Shown one piece after another: positions 26,981-38,300 of a DNA stretch of 64,000 nt. The stretch is from Tretioscincus oriximinensis (lineage: Eukaryota; Chordata; Lepidosauria; Squamata; Gymnophthalmidae), in assembly GCA_022410635.1 (NCBI GenBank), contig JAJVDF010000001.1, positions 15,265,797-15,329,796 on the forward strand, read 5' to 3'. Both the position numbers and the translations under genes were made by a program. The stretch's first letter is position 1, and each line of letters begins with the position of its first letter. The notes below the pieces were generated by a model. The model searched no databases, was not told the DNA's origin, and saw only the letters and a program-made list of their open reading frames with translations.

Positions 26981-28260
26981 TATAAGAACATAAGAGGAGC
27001 CATACTGGATCAGGCCACAGTTCATCGAGTCCAGCATTCTGTGTCACACAGAGGCCCACCAGATAGGGTTGCCATATTCTGGCAACCCAAAACTGGAACG
27101 GGGGTGGGGTGGGGTGAGCGCGCATGCACACATACGGACGCTTGTAGCGAGACAGACAAAACCTCTTCTGCCTGTCTCACCACAAGCGTCCATGTGTGCG
27201 CACGCGCGCCTGCTCCTTTACCGGAGGCGGGGTTTCGCCCTGCTCTGGCAAGCGGGCCACCACCTCGCCTGCAGCAGCAGAGCAAAAACGACTGCGTTTG
27301 TGACAGGAGAACAGAGCTGCCCTCCTGTCAGAAACTCAGGCNTTTCTCCTCTGGTAGAGGCGAGTTGGTGGCGAGAGTAGAGCGAAACCCCGCCTCCAGC
27401 CAAGGAGCAGCTACGGCGCGCTCCGAGGGTCCTTTTCCTTTAAAATCCCGCCTTTTTACATTCCCTGACGCAGCATCGGGGAATATAAAAAGCCGGGATT
27501 TTGCCTTAAAACCCGGAGGGGACTATATTTTAGTCCTCAAAACCGGGTTCGTCCCGGTTTACCGGGACGTATGGCAACCCTACCACCAGATGCACCTGGA
27601 ACAGAGGAAAGCAAATTATGCCCCTGTTCATGACTCCCTGCAAATTGTATTTCAGGAGTCCTGACTGTTGTTCCATCCCGGAGGCAACATCCAGACATCC
27701 ATCCTAGTACCCATTTAAACCCTTGGTGTCCATAAACCTGTCTAGTTCTGTCTTGAAACTATCCAAGCTGTTAGCTACCAGTACCTCTTCAGGAAGTAAA
27801 TTCCACAGGCTGATGATCCTCTAGGTGAAAAAATATTTTCCTTTGTCTGTTCTCATTTTTCTACCCAACAGTTTTAAGGAGTGCCCTCTGGTCCTTGTGT
27901 TGTGTGATAGAGAAAACACTTTTTCTCTGTTCACCCTGTCCATCCCATGCATGATTTTATACACTTCAATCAGATCACCTCTCAAACGTTGCCTTTCAAG
28001 GCTGAAGAGGCCCAGACGTTGCAGCCTGACTTCATAAGGGAGGTGCTCCAGACCCTTGATCATTCTTGTTGCCCTTTTCTGCACCTTCTCTAGTTCCAAA
28101 ATATCCCTCTTGAGATGTGGTGATCAGAACTGAACACAGTATTCCAAATGTGGCATCACCACAGATTAATAAAGAGGCAAAACAACATTTGCTGACTTGT
28201 CTTTGATTCCTTTCCTAATTATCCCCAACATGGAATTTGCCTTTTTTGCTGCTGCTGCAC
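26981..28260 (-). mobile_element. CR1 LINE 3' end, split by a hAT element
   Basis: Minus-strand ORF2 end: MELEKVQKRATRMIKGLEHL, LGLFSLERQRLRGDLIEVYK, then the HNTRTRG segment and 3'UTR. It is interrupted by a 519-bp element at 27064-27582. This is the longest CR1 stretch in the window. Confidence 0.88.
27064..27582. mobile_element. hAT-like element (519 bp) nested in CR1
   Basis: Inverted ends TAGGGTTGCCATA and TATGGCAACCCTA are flanked by the 8-bp CCACCAGA (27056-27063 and 27583-27590). Removing it rejoins the CR1 sequence. No transposase frame inside; CpG- and CA-rich core. Confidence 0.88.
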
Positions 28261-28364
28261 ACAGAGTTGACATGTTGTGAATTCAGATTGTTATCTGTAA
28301 ATATTATATATAATAAAAAATAACAAAAAATAACAAAAACAGCAACAATGTATTTAAGCTTGTA

Positions 28365-28440
28365 AATTCTATATACTATACTATATACTGTACTATATAC
28401 TGTATACCATACACCATATACTATACCATTCTGCACTAGT
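28365..28440. repeat. TATACTGTAC-type AT microsatellite
   Basis: Imperfect 10-14-bp units of TATATACTGTACTA between CR1 and L1 copies. Confidence 0.7.
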
Positions 28441-28479
28441 GTAAACAATTCTGTTATTAAATAATTGTATTTTAAAAAA

Positions 28480-29960
28480 GGAGAATTTTTTGGGTAATTA
28501 TTTTATTCACTTTAAATCCAGAAAACAAACACCACACACCCAAAATATATCCTAACCTCCATACCCCCCAAATTATACCCAATCCCTAAAATATCCTCTT
28601 TAACCACTCTTCCACATCCCTTATTCTTCCCTCCCTCTTCTCATATAGAAGTCAACTGGGGGTCATGTACATCCTATAAATTAAGCATAGTCTAACTATT
28701 TTTGTTTGTTGTGGAATTGTCTGTATTAAATAATTTTTAATTATTTCCCATTTCTGTTTTATTTAACTTTCTGTAAACTATTACCAGTATTTATTTTCGT
28801 AGATCTTATCTCTATTGTATAATTTTTCCAGCACCAAATTGCCATTTGGTTGCATCTTTCCAACCTCTTAATATCACTAAATGTGCGCAGCCTATCTGAT
28901 CTTCTATTATTTGCCTGTTATCAATCATCTGAATATTTTGTAAATCCCCTAAGATAATGGCCATCTTATTAGTTATTTGTATATTTATATTTAAAAAAAT
29001 CTTATCTTTTTTTCTATCTAAAGCCAAAATTCTTGAACCTTTGGGCAGATCCAAATTAAATGATTATAGTCTCCTATATTTTGGCATCCATGCCAGCATT
29101 GATTGCTAATATTATGGTTAAAATGTGTAATCTGCACTGGTGTTGTATGCGATTTATGTAAAAAAATTCTTTTGGCTTTTTAAAAGTTTTTCATCTTTTT
29201 TCTTTTTTATATTGGTGATCTTTCTACTAATTACTGTATTATCTGTTTGAAAAATATCTAATAATTTGTTTTTTATTTTGTTAATAATTTCTTATTATTA
29301 TTTAGTTGTTTATACATTTCCGAGACAATCTTTTTATCTTTCCTAATTACTATCTCTATTTTATTATCTTCTCTTCCTATTGTTTTCTTCATTCTTGTTT
29401 CATTTTTAGATTGTCTGATGGCTGCTGCTTGTATCCATTGTCTATGTCCTATTTCCTTGGTATCGTGCACTGTTAGAGGCTCTCTCAAATGGTTATACAT
29501 TTGTTCTATTTGGTTTATGCCTCTTTATGATCGTTCCTTTAGTGCTATATTTTTCCTTCATTACTAGTATTAATATTACATATTAATTGCATTTTATTGC
29601 AATCATTTTCTATCAAATATTTCTTCCTTTTTCCACATTTTCATTACTAACTTAAAGGGTTCTTTCCAATTACTTTCCTCTATTCTTGACTATTGTTTAA
29701 AAATTATATCTTTTGAATGTATATTGTTTCTATTTTTCCACATAGTTATCCATTTTTTTAAAATTTACATATTAAATTTCTAATAAATTGTGAATTAGAA
29801 AAGAATTGTTGTATAATGGTAAGTCCGGAATTCTTCATCCTCTCTGTTCCTGTGAAGTTATTAACCATTTCTTTTTTAATCTGGATTTTTTCCCATTATT
29901 TATCCATCTTATTATTTCATCCGCCTGCTTATTTAATTCTTTTGGAGATATCTGGTTTGG
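28480..29960 (-). mobile_element. L1 LINE 3' region
   Basis: On the minus strand the AT-rich sequence contains an L1 ORF2 C-terminal end: a stretch reading WHGCQNIGDYNHLIWICPKV, followed by ILALDRKKDKIF. Many stops. An AT microsatellite lies just to its left. Confidence 0.6.
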
Positions 29961-30446
29961 AATAGTTTGGTATTATGAATAAATAAGAAAATGAAAAATA
30001 GTCCATTTATCTTGCTTTGATGCATAGGATCGTAGGATGCATAGGATGACGTAGGATCTGTGTAGACTCTGGGCAATAAGAATCCAAAATACTCCATCTT
30101 GAAATCATTGACAGAGAGGTCATTGTGAAGGCAAGAGCTGTGGCAAAGTAAAGAAGGACCCGGTGAGAGTATCTCTTGCCATCTTTTATCCTGCTGGCCT
30201 CTGGCACAGGCAATGGTTTGCTATATTGCATGGTTCATAATACATTCCACCATTATAGAAGAATGAGCAAATATTAATATATGAATAGGCCACTTTTGGA
30301 TCATGAGGTCTGTTAGGGAAAAAAAAGCAAAGAGCATAGTATTAACATCAGAGCTGCATTTTGAAAGGCTTTTTAAAAAGGACGGAAAATGGTTTGGATC
30401 TGCACTGGTCCCATACTCAAGGGGATTTTCCTGCCAGAAGTACCGC

Positions 30447-30702
30447 TAAGGAGCTAGCAGCACTTTGAGATTAACTTGAGTTCAGAGAAATAGCCGTGTT
30501 AGTCTAGCAGAAAGTCCAGCAAAGGAGCTGGTAGCACTTTGAGACTAACTTGAGCTCAGAGAAATAGCCGTGTTAGTCTAGCAGAAAGTCCAGCAAAGGA
30601 GCTAGCAGCACTTTGAGACTAACTTGAGCTCAGAGAAATAGCCGTGTTAGTCTAGCAGAAAGTCCAGCAAAGGAGCTAGCAGCACTTTGAGACTAACTTG
30701 AG
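30447..30702. repeat. 74-bp tandem repeat, about 3.5 copies
   Basis: AAGGAGCTAGCAGCACTTTG occurs four times with spacing 74, separated by AGAAATAGCCGTGTTAGTCT. Copies differ at only a few bases. The unit is part of a dispersed repeat also seen at 11458 and 45925. Confidence 0.88.
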
Positions 30703-30857
30703 TGGGGAAATTGACTGCCAGAAGTAGACATTCTCTGGACCCTCTGAATTCAAATTAATTTAGGTCTCAAGTCTATTTCTGGGAATGTGAGGCCAAGAAA
30801 GTAGACCCATCTCTACGGTAGTGAAAGGGAGGGCTGGTTACACCCCCATAGCCGACA

Positions 30858-31095
30858 GAAGAAGAATAAGAATCTCGTTTTACCCCGACCTCATCCGAAG
30901 GGACACAAAGTGACTTACAAAGGTTATGTTTCCCCCAGAGGCTTATATCTATTTTCCTCAGCACGTTGTGGTGGTACTCATTTATTTACTCACAAATTTA
31001 TTTGCTTTCGAACAGCTTAACCAGTTGAAGTTAAAGCCAGAAGAGGGGCTCTGAACTCTGATCTCTGGTGAAACATCACCGTGCTCCAATAGCAA
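30858..31095 (-). mobile_element. Second tRNA-derived SINE family (minus, old)
   Basis: A weaker match in the same order (AAGAAGAATAAGAATCTCGT, GTGGTGGTACTCATTTATTT, GCTTTCGAACAGCTTAACCA), with the head mostly lost. Confidence 0.5.
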
Positions 31096-31320
31096 ACTCT
31101 GGGTTTTTCAAATAGTGTGTATTGATCAAGGGGGTGCGGTTTCCTCCTCAGTACATGTATTTTTCAAACAGCTGTTAGTCCCAAGAAGTGAAATATTCAG
31201 ATAAGATGTGGTTGGGGGAAGAATATGTTTTAACAGTTGTTATGTGATCCATATATAGAGGAAGAAGATAAGTCCATGATAAAACAATGATTGTTAGCAG
31301 CAACATCAGTGATCATATTA

Positions 31321-31705
31321 AACTGGAAGGCGAAAGAGTACTGGGCAATCACAGCTTGGCAAAAATATGTCCTGGAACAACTTGAAGTTTGATCTAATTA
31401 AAGAAACGCATTGCCTGTATAAAGGAGAGTTAATTCAAAATCCAGTAACTAAAGTGAAAGTAAGGTGGAGGAAATTAATTTCGATATCAAAAAATATTGA
31501 GCAAAATAAATCATTATACGTGAATATCAGCATGCTTCTGGAGAATTCTGGTTAATAGTCTATTTATACATTTGATGTGTTTCCTTTTGTTTGTATTTCT
31601 GTAAGTTGTTTGATGCTGAGTGTTATGTGTTGTAGGTTGTGGGATGTGGGATGGTATGGTATGCTTTTGCTTTAAACAATTAAAAAAAAAGGGGGGGGGA
31701 GAATA
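31321..31705 (+). mobile_element. L1-like LINE 3' tail
   Basis: A degraded coding end (KFDLIKETHCLY, KVKVRWRKL) is followed by a T/G-rich 3'UTR and AATTAAAAAAAAAGG. The A-run marks the retroposed end. Confidence 0.5.
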
Positions 31706-32181
31706 GACAAATCTCAGCCCTGTAGTTTCTTGGGTTTAATCTGAGATAATCTTGGAATAAGGGCTTGCAATTACATACCATTGTAGGCTATGGCCAACCC
31801 TATCTGGGTCCCAATTGTATCTACTCAGGATTTGCCTCAGATTATAGTAGCATGTGGATAGCTTTCAGTGAGCCCCAAATAAGCTTCAATACAGAAAGCT
31901 TCCTAGGAACTGACCCTGGGTCTTCCAAATGGGAAGTAGATATACCCTGAAGTTTTGCTTTAATCCTGTTGACCTCATAAATCTGGGACTTTTTGAATAC
32001 AAAGGAAACATTCTAGGTCTCAATCATGCTCCCCACTTTCCTTTTTAAACAATGAAAATGGTAGAAAAAAAGGACACCTTTTAAAAGTGCTGCCTGCTGT
32101 AACTAGGCAGCATGGCAGTACTTTACAATCAGTCTACCCCTGAGAAGATGAGGAAACTGCAAGTAAATAACTGAATATTAC

Positions 32182-32324
32182 ATTCGAAGATGTAGAGTTG
32201 TTCCGTCCACCCAGTGCCAGCTTTGTTGACTTGCATTGTATACCAAACCTATCCAGTACTTTTCAGGTGTGTGTTTTTGGTTCTGCAGCATAAACCAATC
32301 ACTAGTACTTGTACGCAGGAACAC
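32182..32324 (-). CDS. Lectin-like receptor exon 5 (central CTLD exon)
   Basis: It begins [11 protein letters not shown] and contains [20 protein letters not shown], the WIGL core and W.W.DG turn of C-type lectin folds. The GTAATA donor is weak and leaves phase 2. NAS is a candidate N-glycan site. Confidence 0.82.
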
Positions 32325-35300
32325 CTGTGTATAGAAGGACCCAAGGACAATGAGTTGTGCAATGGTTGACATTTTCAACTGGGACTCATATAATTAAACA
32401 AGGATGAATCACAATGAAATTAGTTGGTTTAGAGTGCCTGCATTGGGAGGGAATGGTGCTCTCACAGTCTAAATGTCACTTCCCAATTTTAACGGAAAAT
32501 TTTCAGTAAATTGGTAAGAGTTTCCTGACATCAATAATTAGCAGACTGGATTTTTCCCTTTATAGGGCTCTAGCTCTAGTTCCAATTCATTCAGTATATA
32601 ACAAGATGGGGGATCTTAATGATTCACTCAGAGAGCCAGTTTGGTAGAGTGGTTGAGTGTTGGACTTGTACCTGGTAATCTCCCAGTTCGATTCCCCACT
32701 CCTCCATGAAAGCCAGCTGGGTGACCTTGGGCCAGTCACAGTTCTTTGAACTCTCTCAGCCCCACCTACTCCACAGGGTATCTGTTGTGGAGAAAGCAAC
32801 AAAAAACTATGTGTGCTGCCCTATTGTTGGCTGCCCTGAGAACTTTGGGTATAGGATGGGATACAAGTATAAATAAATAAATAATACGAATACACATAAT
32901 TTAATAAAAATCTCAATCACCCTCCCCCCCCCCCACATCTCCCCTGTGACAGCTTCCCTTTCAATAGAAATTTAGGAGCTGCAGGGTGTTGTTTTCATGG
33001 TGTGGGAATTGAGAGGAACCCAGCTGAGAGGTATAGTCATGGGATGCTGCTAGGGGTCTCACAGTAGCCACCAATGTGGGGGAAAGGCCTAGGAAGAATT
33101 GCAGGAATCATACCCCCCCCCCCCTTGAATGTCAATTAGCCACAATTCTAATACACTAACCACATTTAAAGGTCCATGGCAGTGACAGAGGTGTGGCTGA
33201 CGTATTTCTAACTGAGAATATGTTCAGGGAACATTTTCTTTAGCATGTCCCAAAGAAAGATTACATTTTCCTATGTGACTGCAGCCAAAGTGTGATTCTA
33301 GTCTTAAGCAATGTCTTTCCAAGTCTATATATACTGCTCAAAACAATTAAGGAAACACTTTAACATACACTGTTATGCTAAAGTGTTCCCTTAATTTTTT
33401 TGAGCTGTATACTATGCCTTCACCCATGCATGCCAACCAAGGATTATCAAAAGCTTTTACCAATTCTCCTTCTGTCTTCCCAATTACGAGACTACTTCCA
33501 AGCCCTCCGTATGCATTGCAGTGCCTTTTACAATCCAGCCAATACATGGCTTCAGAACTGAAATACAAGCACTTTTCTCCATGTTGCATCCAATTGTCTC
33601 TGCAAGGTTTACAATTCGAGACTGTGGAAAGAAAGCAGTTGGTAAGAATGACCACTCTATGCTGGCCCTGGCATCTTATGGACTTCTTGTCATTTTGGTA
33701 GCATTTAACTGTTAGCTGTTTTTACACTTACCTTTCACAGTCCAATCTATGAGATCAGGTATACCAAATCCATCCCAAGAGAGGACCAATTGCACCAAAT
33801 TCAGAACAATGCCACCTGTATTGGGATAGCCTGTTCCACTTGAAAGGCCAGACATGAAGGTCAGCATGCTTTTTTGCACTGCTGAAATGGAACTCTGTGG
33901 CAAGGGCAGTGGTGTCAGTACATAAAATTTTTGACTCAGATGCATCCACACACTATTTTCTTCATGCTTTCCTTACACTATGCTAGGATGATTTAATTAC
34001 CCCATAGTTCAGGAGCACTCTCACCATCCTATTATAAGGAATATGTGAGGAACAAGTATACTGCACTTTGCACTTTCTCCTCATGTAACGTGATGTACAA
34101 CGCATTGCCATCTTGGNTGAAATAGGCTATTCTCTGCTGTAGCTTGCATTTTTCCTTTGCACTTTCACTTTCCCCATTGAAACAGCTCTTCCGCCGGATT
34201 TCCCTTAGGCGGTAAAACTGTAAGTCCGTCTATTGGTCAACTGATCATCACAGGGTGGAGAACCTAAGCTGTTGCAGNTCGCTGTTTCCTGCTTAGTTCT
34301 TTATAACTCCCAAAGTTACTCCCTTAACTTCTGAAGTTAGTTTGGATGTTATTTTACCAGTAAACTTTGCCAAAGAATCGAGTCTACCTTGCTTCCATAA
34401 AACGAGGAAAAGAGAGACGCTAACAGAAACAATCTGCTGTGGTCATCAAAAAGAATCACCAAACATGCACAAATGCCGACATTGTTGCACACCAGGAGGG
34501 CCGCACTGGCAAAATCCCTGGATGAACAGCATTAGACACCAGCAGGGCTTTTTTTGTGACGGGAGGGGGGGAGGGGGCGGCGTTAGCGGCAGTGGTGGGG
34601 GCGGCAGCGGCGGGGACCGCCACTGCTAACCCTGCCCCCCGCCCCCCCTCGCCACCGCCGCCGCTAACGCCTTCCCCCGCCCCCCCTGCCTAAATAAAAG
34701 GTGCCGGTACTGTGGCGTTAGCGGCGGCGGCAGGGGGGCCTAACGCCGCCCCGCTGCCGCCACCATTAACGCCGCCCCCCCCCTCACCGGTGTTAGTACC
34801 GTCACCTTTTTTTCTAGAAAAAAAGCACTGGACACCAGTAATAAATAAGGTCACAGCACGTTCTGCGTATTTAAAAATCCCGTTACGAAACTGATTTTTC
34901 AGAATTGTGGGCTCAGAATCTAAGCTTTAACCTGAAATCCTGTGATATGCACCACTTTCTAGGCATACCCCAGCCAAATCATGGTTGTTGGTAACTGTAT
35001 CTTTGCTCTGCTTTATGGCATGGACGGAAAAGTCTGCAAAGTAAGGGTTGCCACATTTCGAAAAGAAAAAAACAAACNAACGATGATTACAGCAGGTGAT
35101 CAGATAATTCACATTTAACTAACTAAATGTTTAACGTTTAGCATTTTTGAATGCTCAAGATGCCTTGGTAAAAACATGTACATGACATGTAGAACACAGA
35201 AAAGTTACAATAAAGCCTTTGCATCTTGGGCAAGAATGTTTCCATAGTGCAAGAATGATTGTGGACTTCTTAAAAACAGTCCACACAATGTAGCTAAAGG

Positions 35301-38300
35301 TAAATTACACCAGCTTAGTAATGCATTTTAAGAATCTATTACAACCCATCAGATCCCTAAAATGCATTATTGAGGTCTGTGCAAATAAAAATCTGTTTGG
35401 AGTGATTGGAAAACACTGAAGCAATAAGCAATGGAAATGCTCTCTTCCTGCTAGTTGCCCTGTCTGTTCTCCAGTCGAAGCATGAAAATACTCCATTTGT
35501 TGCAATCTTATCCCCGGGCCCTCCTGCATTCTGAGTTCAAAAGGACTGAGACCCTGCAGGATGTGTGCCAGGCAGTGAATCATGGGGACCCACCTCTGCC
35601 TTTGGCTTTTTCTTTCAACGCATCCTTCAGTTTCCCTTCCCAGCGCTGCTGACCTGGTGACCCGTTATCTAGACCGGCTGCCTCCTTGATGCCTGAAATG
35701 NGAGAAGAAAATTTAATAAGATCGTTTCCGTGCAGAAAACAAAATGCAGCAAAACTTAGGCACAACCTGCACACGTTCTTTAGCTGCAACCAAAGTGTTC
35801 AGTAGTGCAATGGCTGCACCCTTGTGCACCTCTATTGCACCACTAGGAACATTCACTGCATTAACAATGGGAAGAGCACTGACAGTTCTTCCATTTCTCT
35901 CTCTTCCTCTTAAGCCATATGGATTTACCTTAGTGCGATCTGGATTTTGCAAAGATTAAGATGGCCAATTTCAGTGACAATTTTCTGTGCATTGCAAAGC
36001 AGCCTTGAATAAAAACATTAGATTGGTTTCCTAACTTCATTATTTCCTCTGCTAGGATGGTACAGTGCCTTTTACATTGTGGTAATCAGAGTCTGCTGCA
36101 GAAATGATCTCCAATTTCTGTGCTCTTTTTAAAATAACCTTAGATCTAGAAACACATTGGATTTTAGACCTTCAGTTCCTACCTAGTATGGGCCTTTGTG
36201 CATTGGACCCTTTTCTGGATTTTACCTTAGAACAGAGACCTAAAATCTGCATGCTGGTATAGACTACATAGGAACATATCTAAGGAGGAGGGAGGAGGGA
36301 GGGAGAAGGGGGAAAAGGAGGAGAAAGAGTAGGAGGAGAGGAAGAGGGGGTGGGATGGGGTGAGGGAAGACAAGGAAAAGAGGAAGAAGAAAAAGAAAGA
36401 GTAAGAAGAGAAAAAGGAAAATGAGAGGTAGAAGAGGAAGAAAAGGAAGTGGAAGAAAAAATAGGGGAAGAAGAAAAAGGAAGTAAAGGAGGAAGAAGAG
36501 GATGCTCAGTTCTAATGCTATCCAACCTGCTATAGCTAATCTGGATCAAGCGAATCCAACTCTAGTAATACAGATTTAGCATGGTAATTGCATAAGGGTC
36601 TTAGCCACATCTTCGATACTTACAGATGCCAACCAGGATCATACTACACAAGAATAAAGACAGTGCTGCTGCCAACAGGATAATTGTAGCTACCTCCCAC
36701 CAATTTTTCATGCCAAGGATCTCTGGCAAAGGAAAGAAAACAGTGTTTATTTTGCATAAGCACATTTATCCTTGTTCCCTGCTAACAATCCAATCATGCA
36801 AACTGGTTCACAATGCAACAAAGGGCTTAGCAGGTTGTATAAGGGTTAACTTTTTTTGCTTTTGTTTTACCCATCTATTTCCAGTCTGATTGCCTGCCAG
36901 CTAACTCCTTTGTTTATTGGTCATAATTCAATTAGTGGGTGACACTTCAGAAGTCTTTATTAGTCTCTCGCAGCTTTTAAGTTTCGCTTTTCAATGTTTG
37001 ATTTATAGCTTCATCAGTGTCTCTTGCCGAGATTACTCTGTTTGTTTTTGCCTAAAATAAACTAGCAGCTCGAAGAAACTTTAGTCTCTTGTATGACTCA
37101 TTTATTGGGACTCATTCATTGGCCTATAGAAGCTGACAGAAACATTGAAAAGCCAAGGTATGGATGAAATGGCCCTTGAAGCTACTGGAGGGAACTCAGA
37201 CGTACCAATGGAGGAAAGGAAGGAACAACAGGATTCTTCCAGCCCAGCCTCTTGCCATTCCCAGGAAGAGGATACGATTGGAACTGGATTTTGTCTGCTG
37301 ATTGACCTCCAGCCTGATTGCCAGTGCCTAACCTTTGAAGGTAACTCTAGTCCCTTGACCCATGCCCAGACTACAGCACCGCTGAAGTTTTTTGAGACTC
37401 CTTATCAACAGGATTCATCAGTTAACCACAGTAAAAGCTTACTAGAAGGATTTGTAGAGAGAGCATGTGACTCGCTTCTAGATAGAAGCAAGGGAGGGAA
37501 TTTCCAACTGCCTTACGAAGCTATAGACCCCCGTCTATCACCTCTCTCTGTGCAAGACTTTTATGCCCCCCCCCCCCCGGATCTACTTCTATTGACCATC
37601 AGATCTTTCGGAGGTTTCTCCCTTCCTCCATTCTAACTCAGGGGCAATTCCAAAGAGATCTGACATCTTCACCCATGTGCCATCACACGCCGCTTCACCT
37701 ATTCACCAACAACTTTGCATCCTCAGCCCATCCTTCAACAACCAGCACCACAAACGCAAGTTGCTCCTGCTCCAGTACCACAGCCCACCCCAGCTGCACC
37801 TATACAGCCTGTTGCGCCAGCACCAGCTCTCCTTCCTCAGCCCTTTCCTATCCACCCTGGGCGGTTTCTTCCTGCTGCTGTGGAACCACCAACCTTCTCT
37901 GGGAACTCAAAGGAGATCCGAGAATTTTTTCTCAAGTTGTCCCTCTATATAAGATCCCGCCATGAGCAGTTCCCCAATGAAGAGGTCAAGTTGGGTTTTG
38001 ATACTGGAAAACTTTCCGGTCCAGCAGTCACTTGGGCAATTTCCTGGTGTCTTATCCCCTGCCATGACCAGTCACTCCAGGCATTCCTAGATGACCTCAT
38101 TGACCATTTTCAAGATGTGGCATGGAGTGAGTGGTCTTATCAGAGGCTTTCCACCATCCAACGGGGATCCCACCCTGAATATGCGGCTGAGTTTCAAACC
38201 CTTGCTGCCAACATCCCTGTGCGATTCCATGATGGCCTCTTCATTCCCATCCTCACACTGGCAGCTAACCAGGTTCAACCCACTACTATGCATGATTTGA

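Larger units (their letters stand above)
28261..32181. other. Region downstream of the receptor gene
   Basis: Expected to hold the missing last CTLD exon, yet only L1 remains, AT repeat, the 74-bp array, an old SINE and an L1-like tail were recognised. Confidence 0.5.

Noticed and set aside
26939..27664. 241-codon frame
   Set aside because: It runs through CR1 and the nested hAT-like element and is not a gene.
30010..30135. Possible last CTLD exon of the receptor on the minus strand (acceptor CCACAG; ISCLHNDLSVNDFKMEYF)
   Set aside because: The phase fits and one cysteine is present, but the second cysteine and the WIC-type ending are missing and the frame runs on without a natural stop.
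34342..34894. Glycine- and proline-rich open frames
   Set aside because: They lie inside the GC-rich core and edges of a hAT MITE and are low complexity.
36280..36549. Ser/Pro-rich 89-codon minus-strand frame
   Set aside because: A product of the polypurine tract.
37565..37580. C-run and other homopolymer runs (15458, 32926, 33113, 52945) as signals
   Set aside because: Homopolymers in or next to repeats; likely polymerase slippage or retroelement tails.
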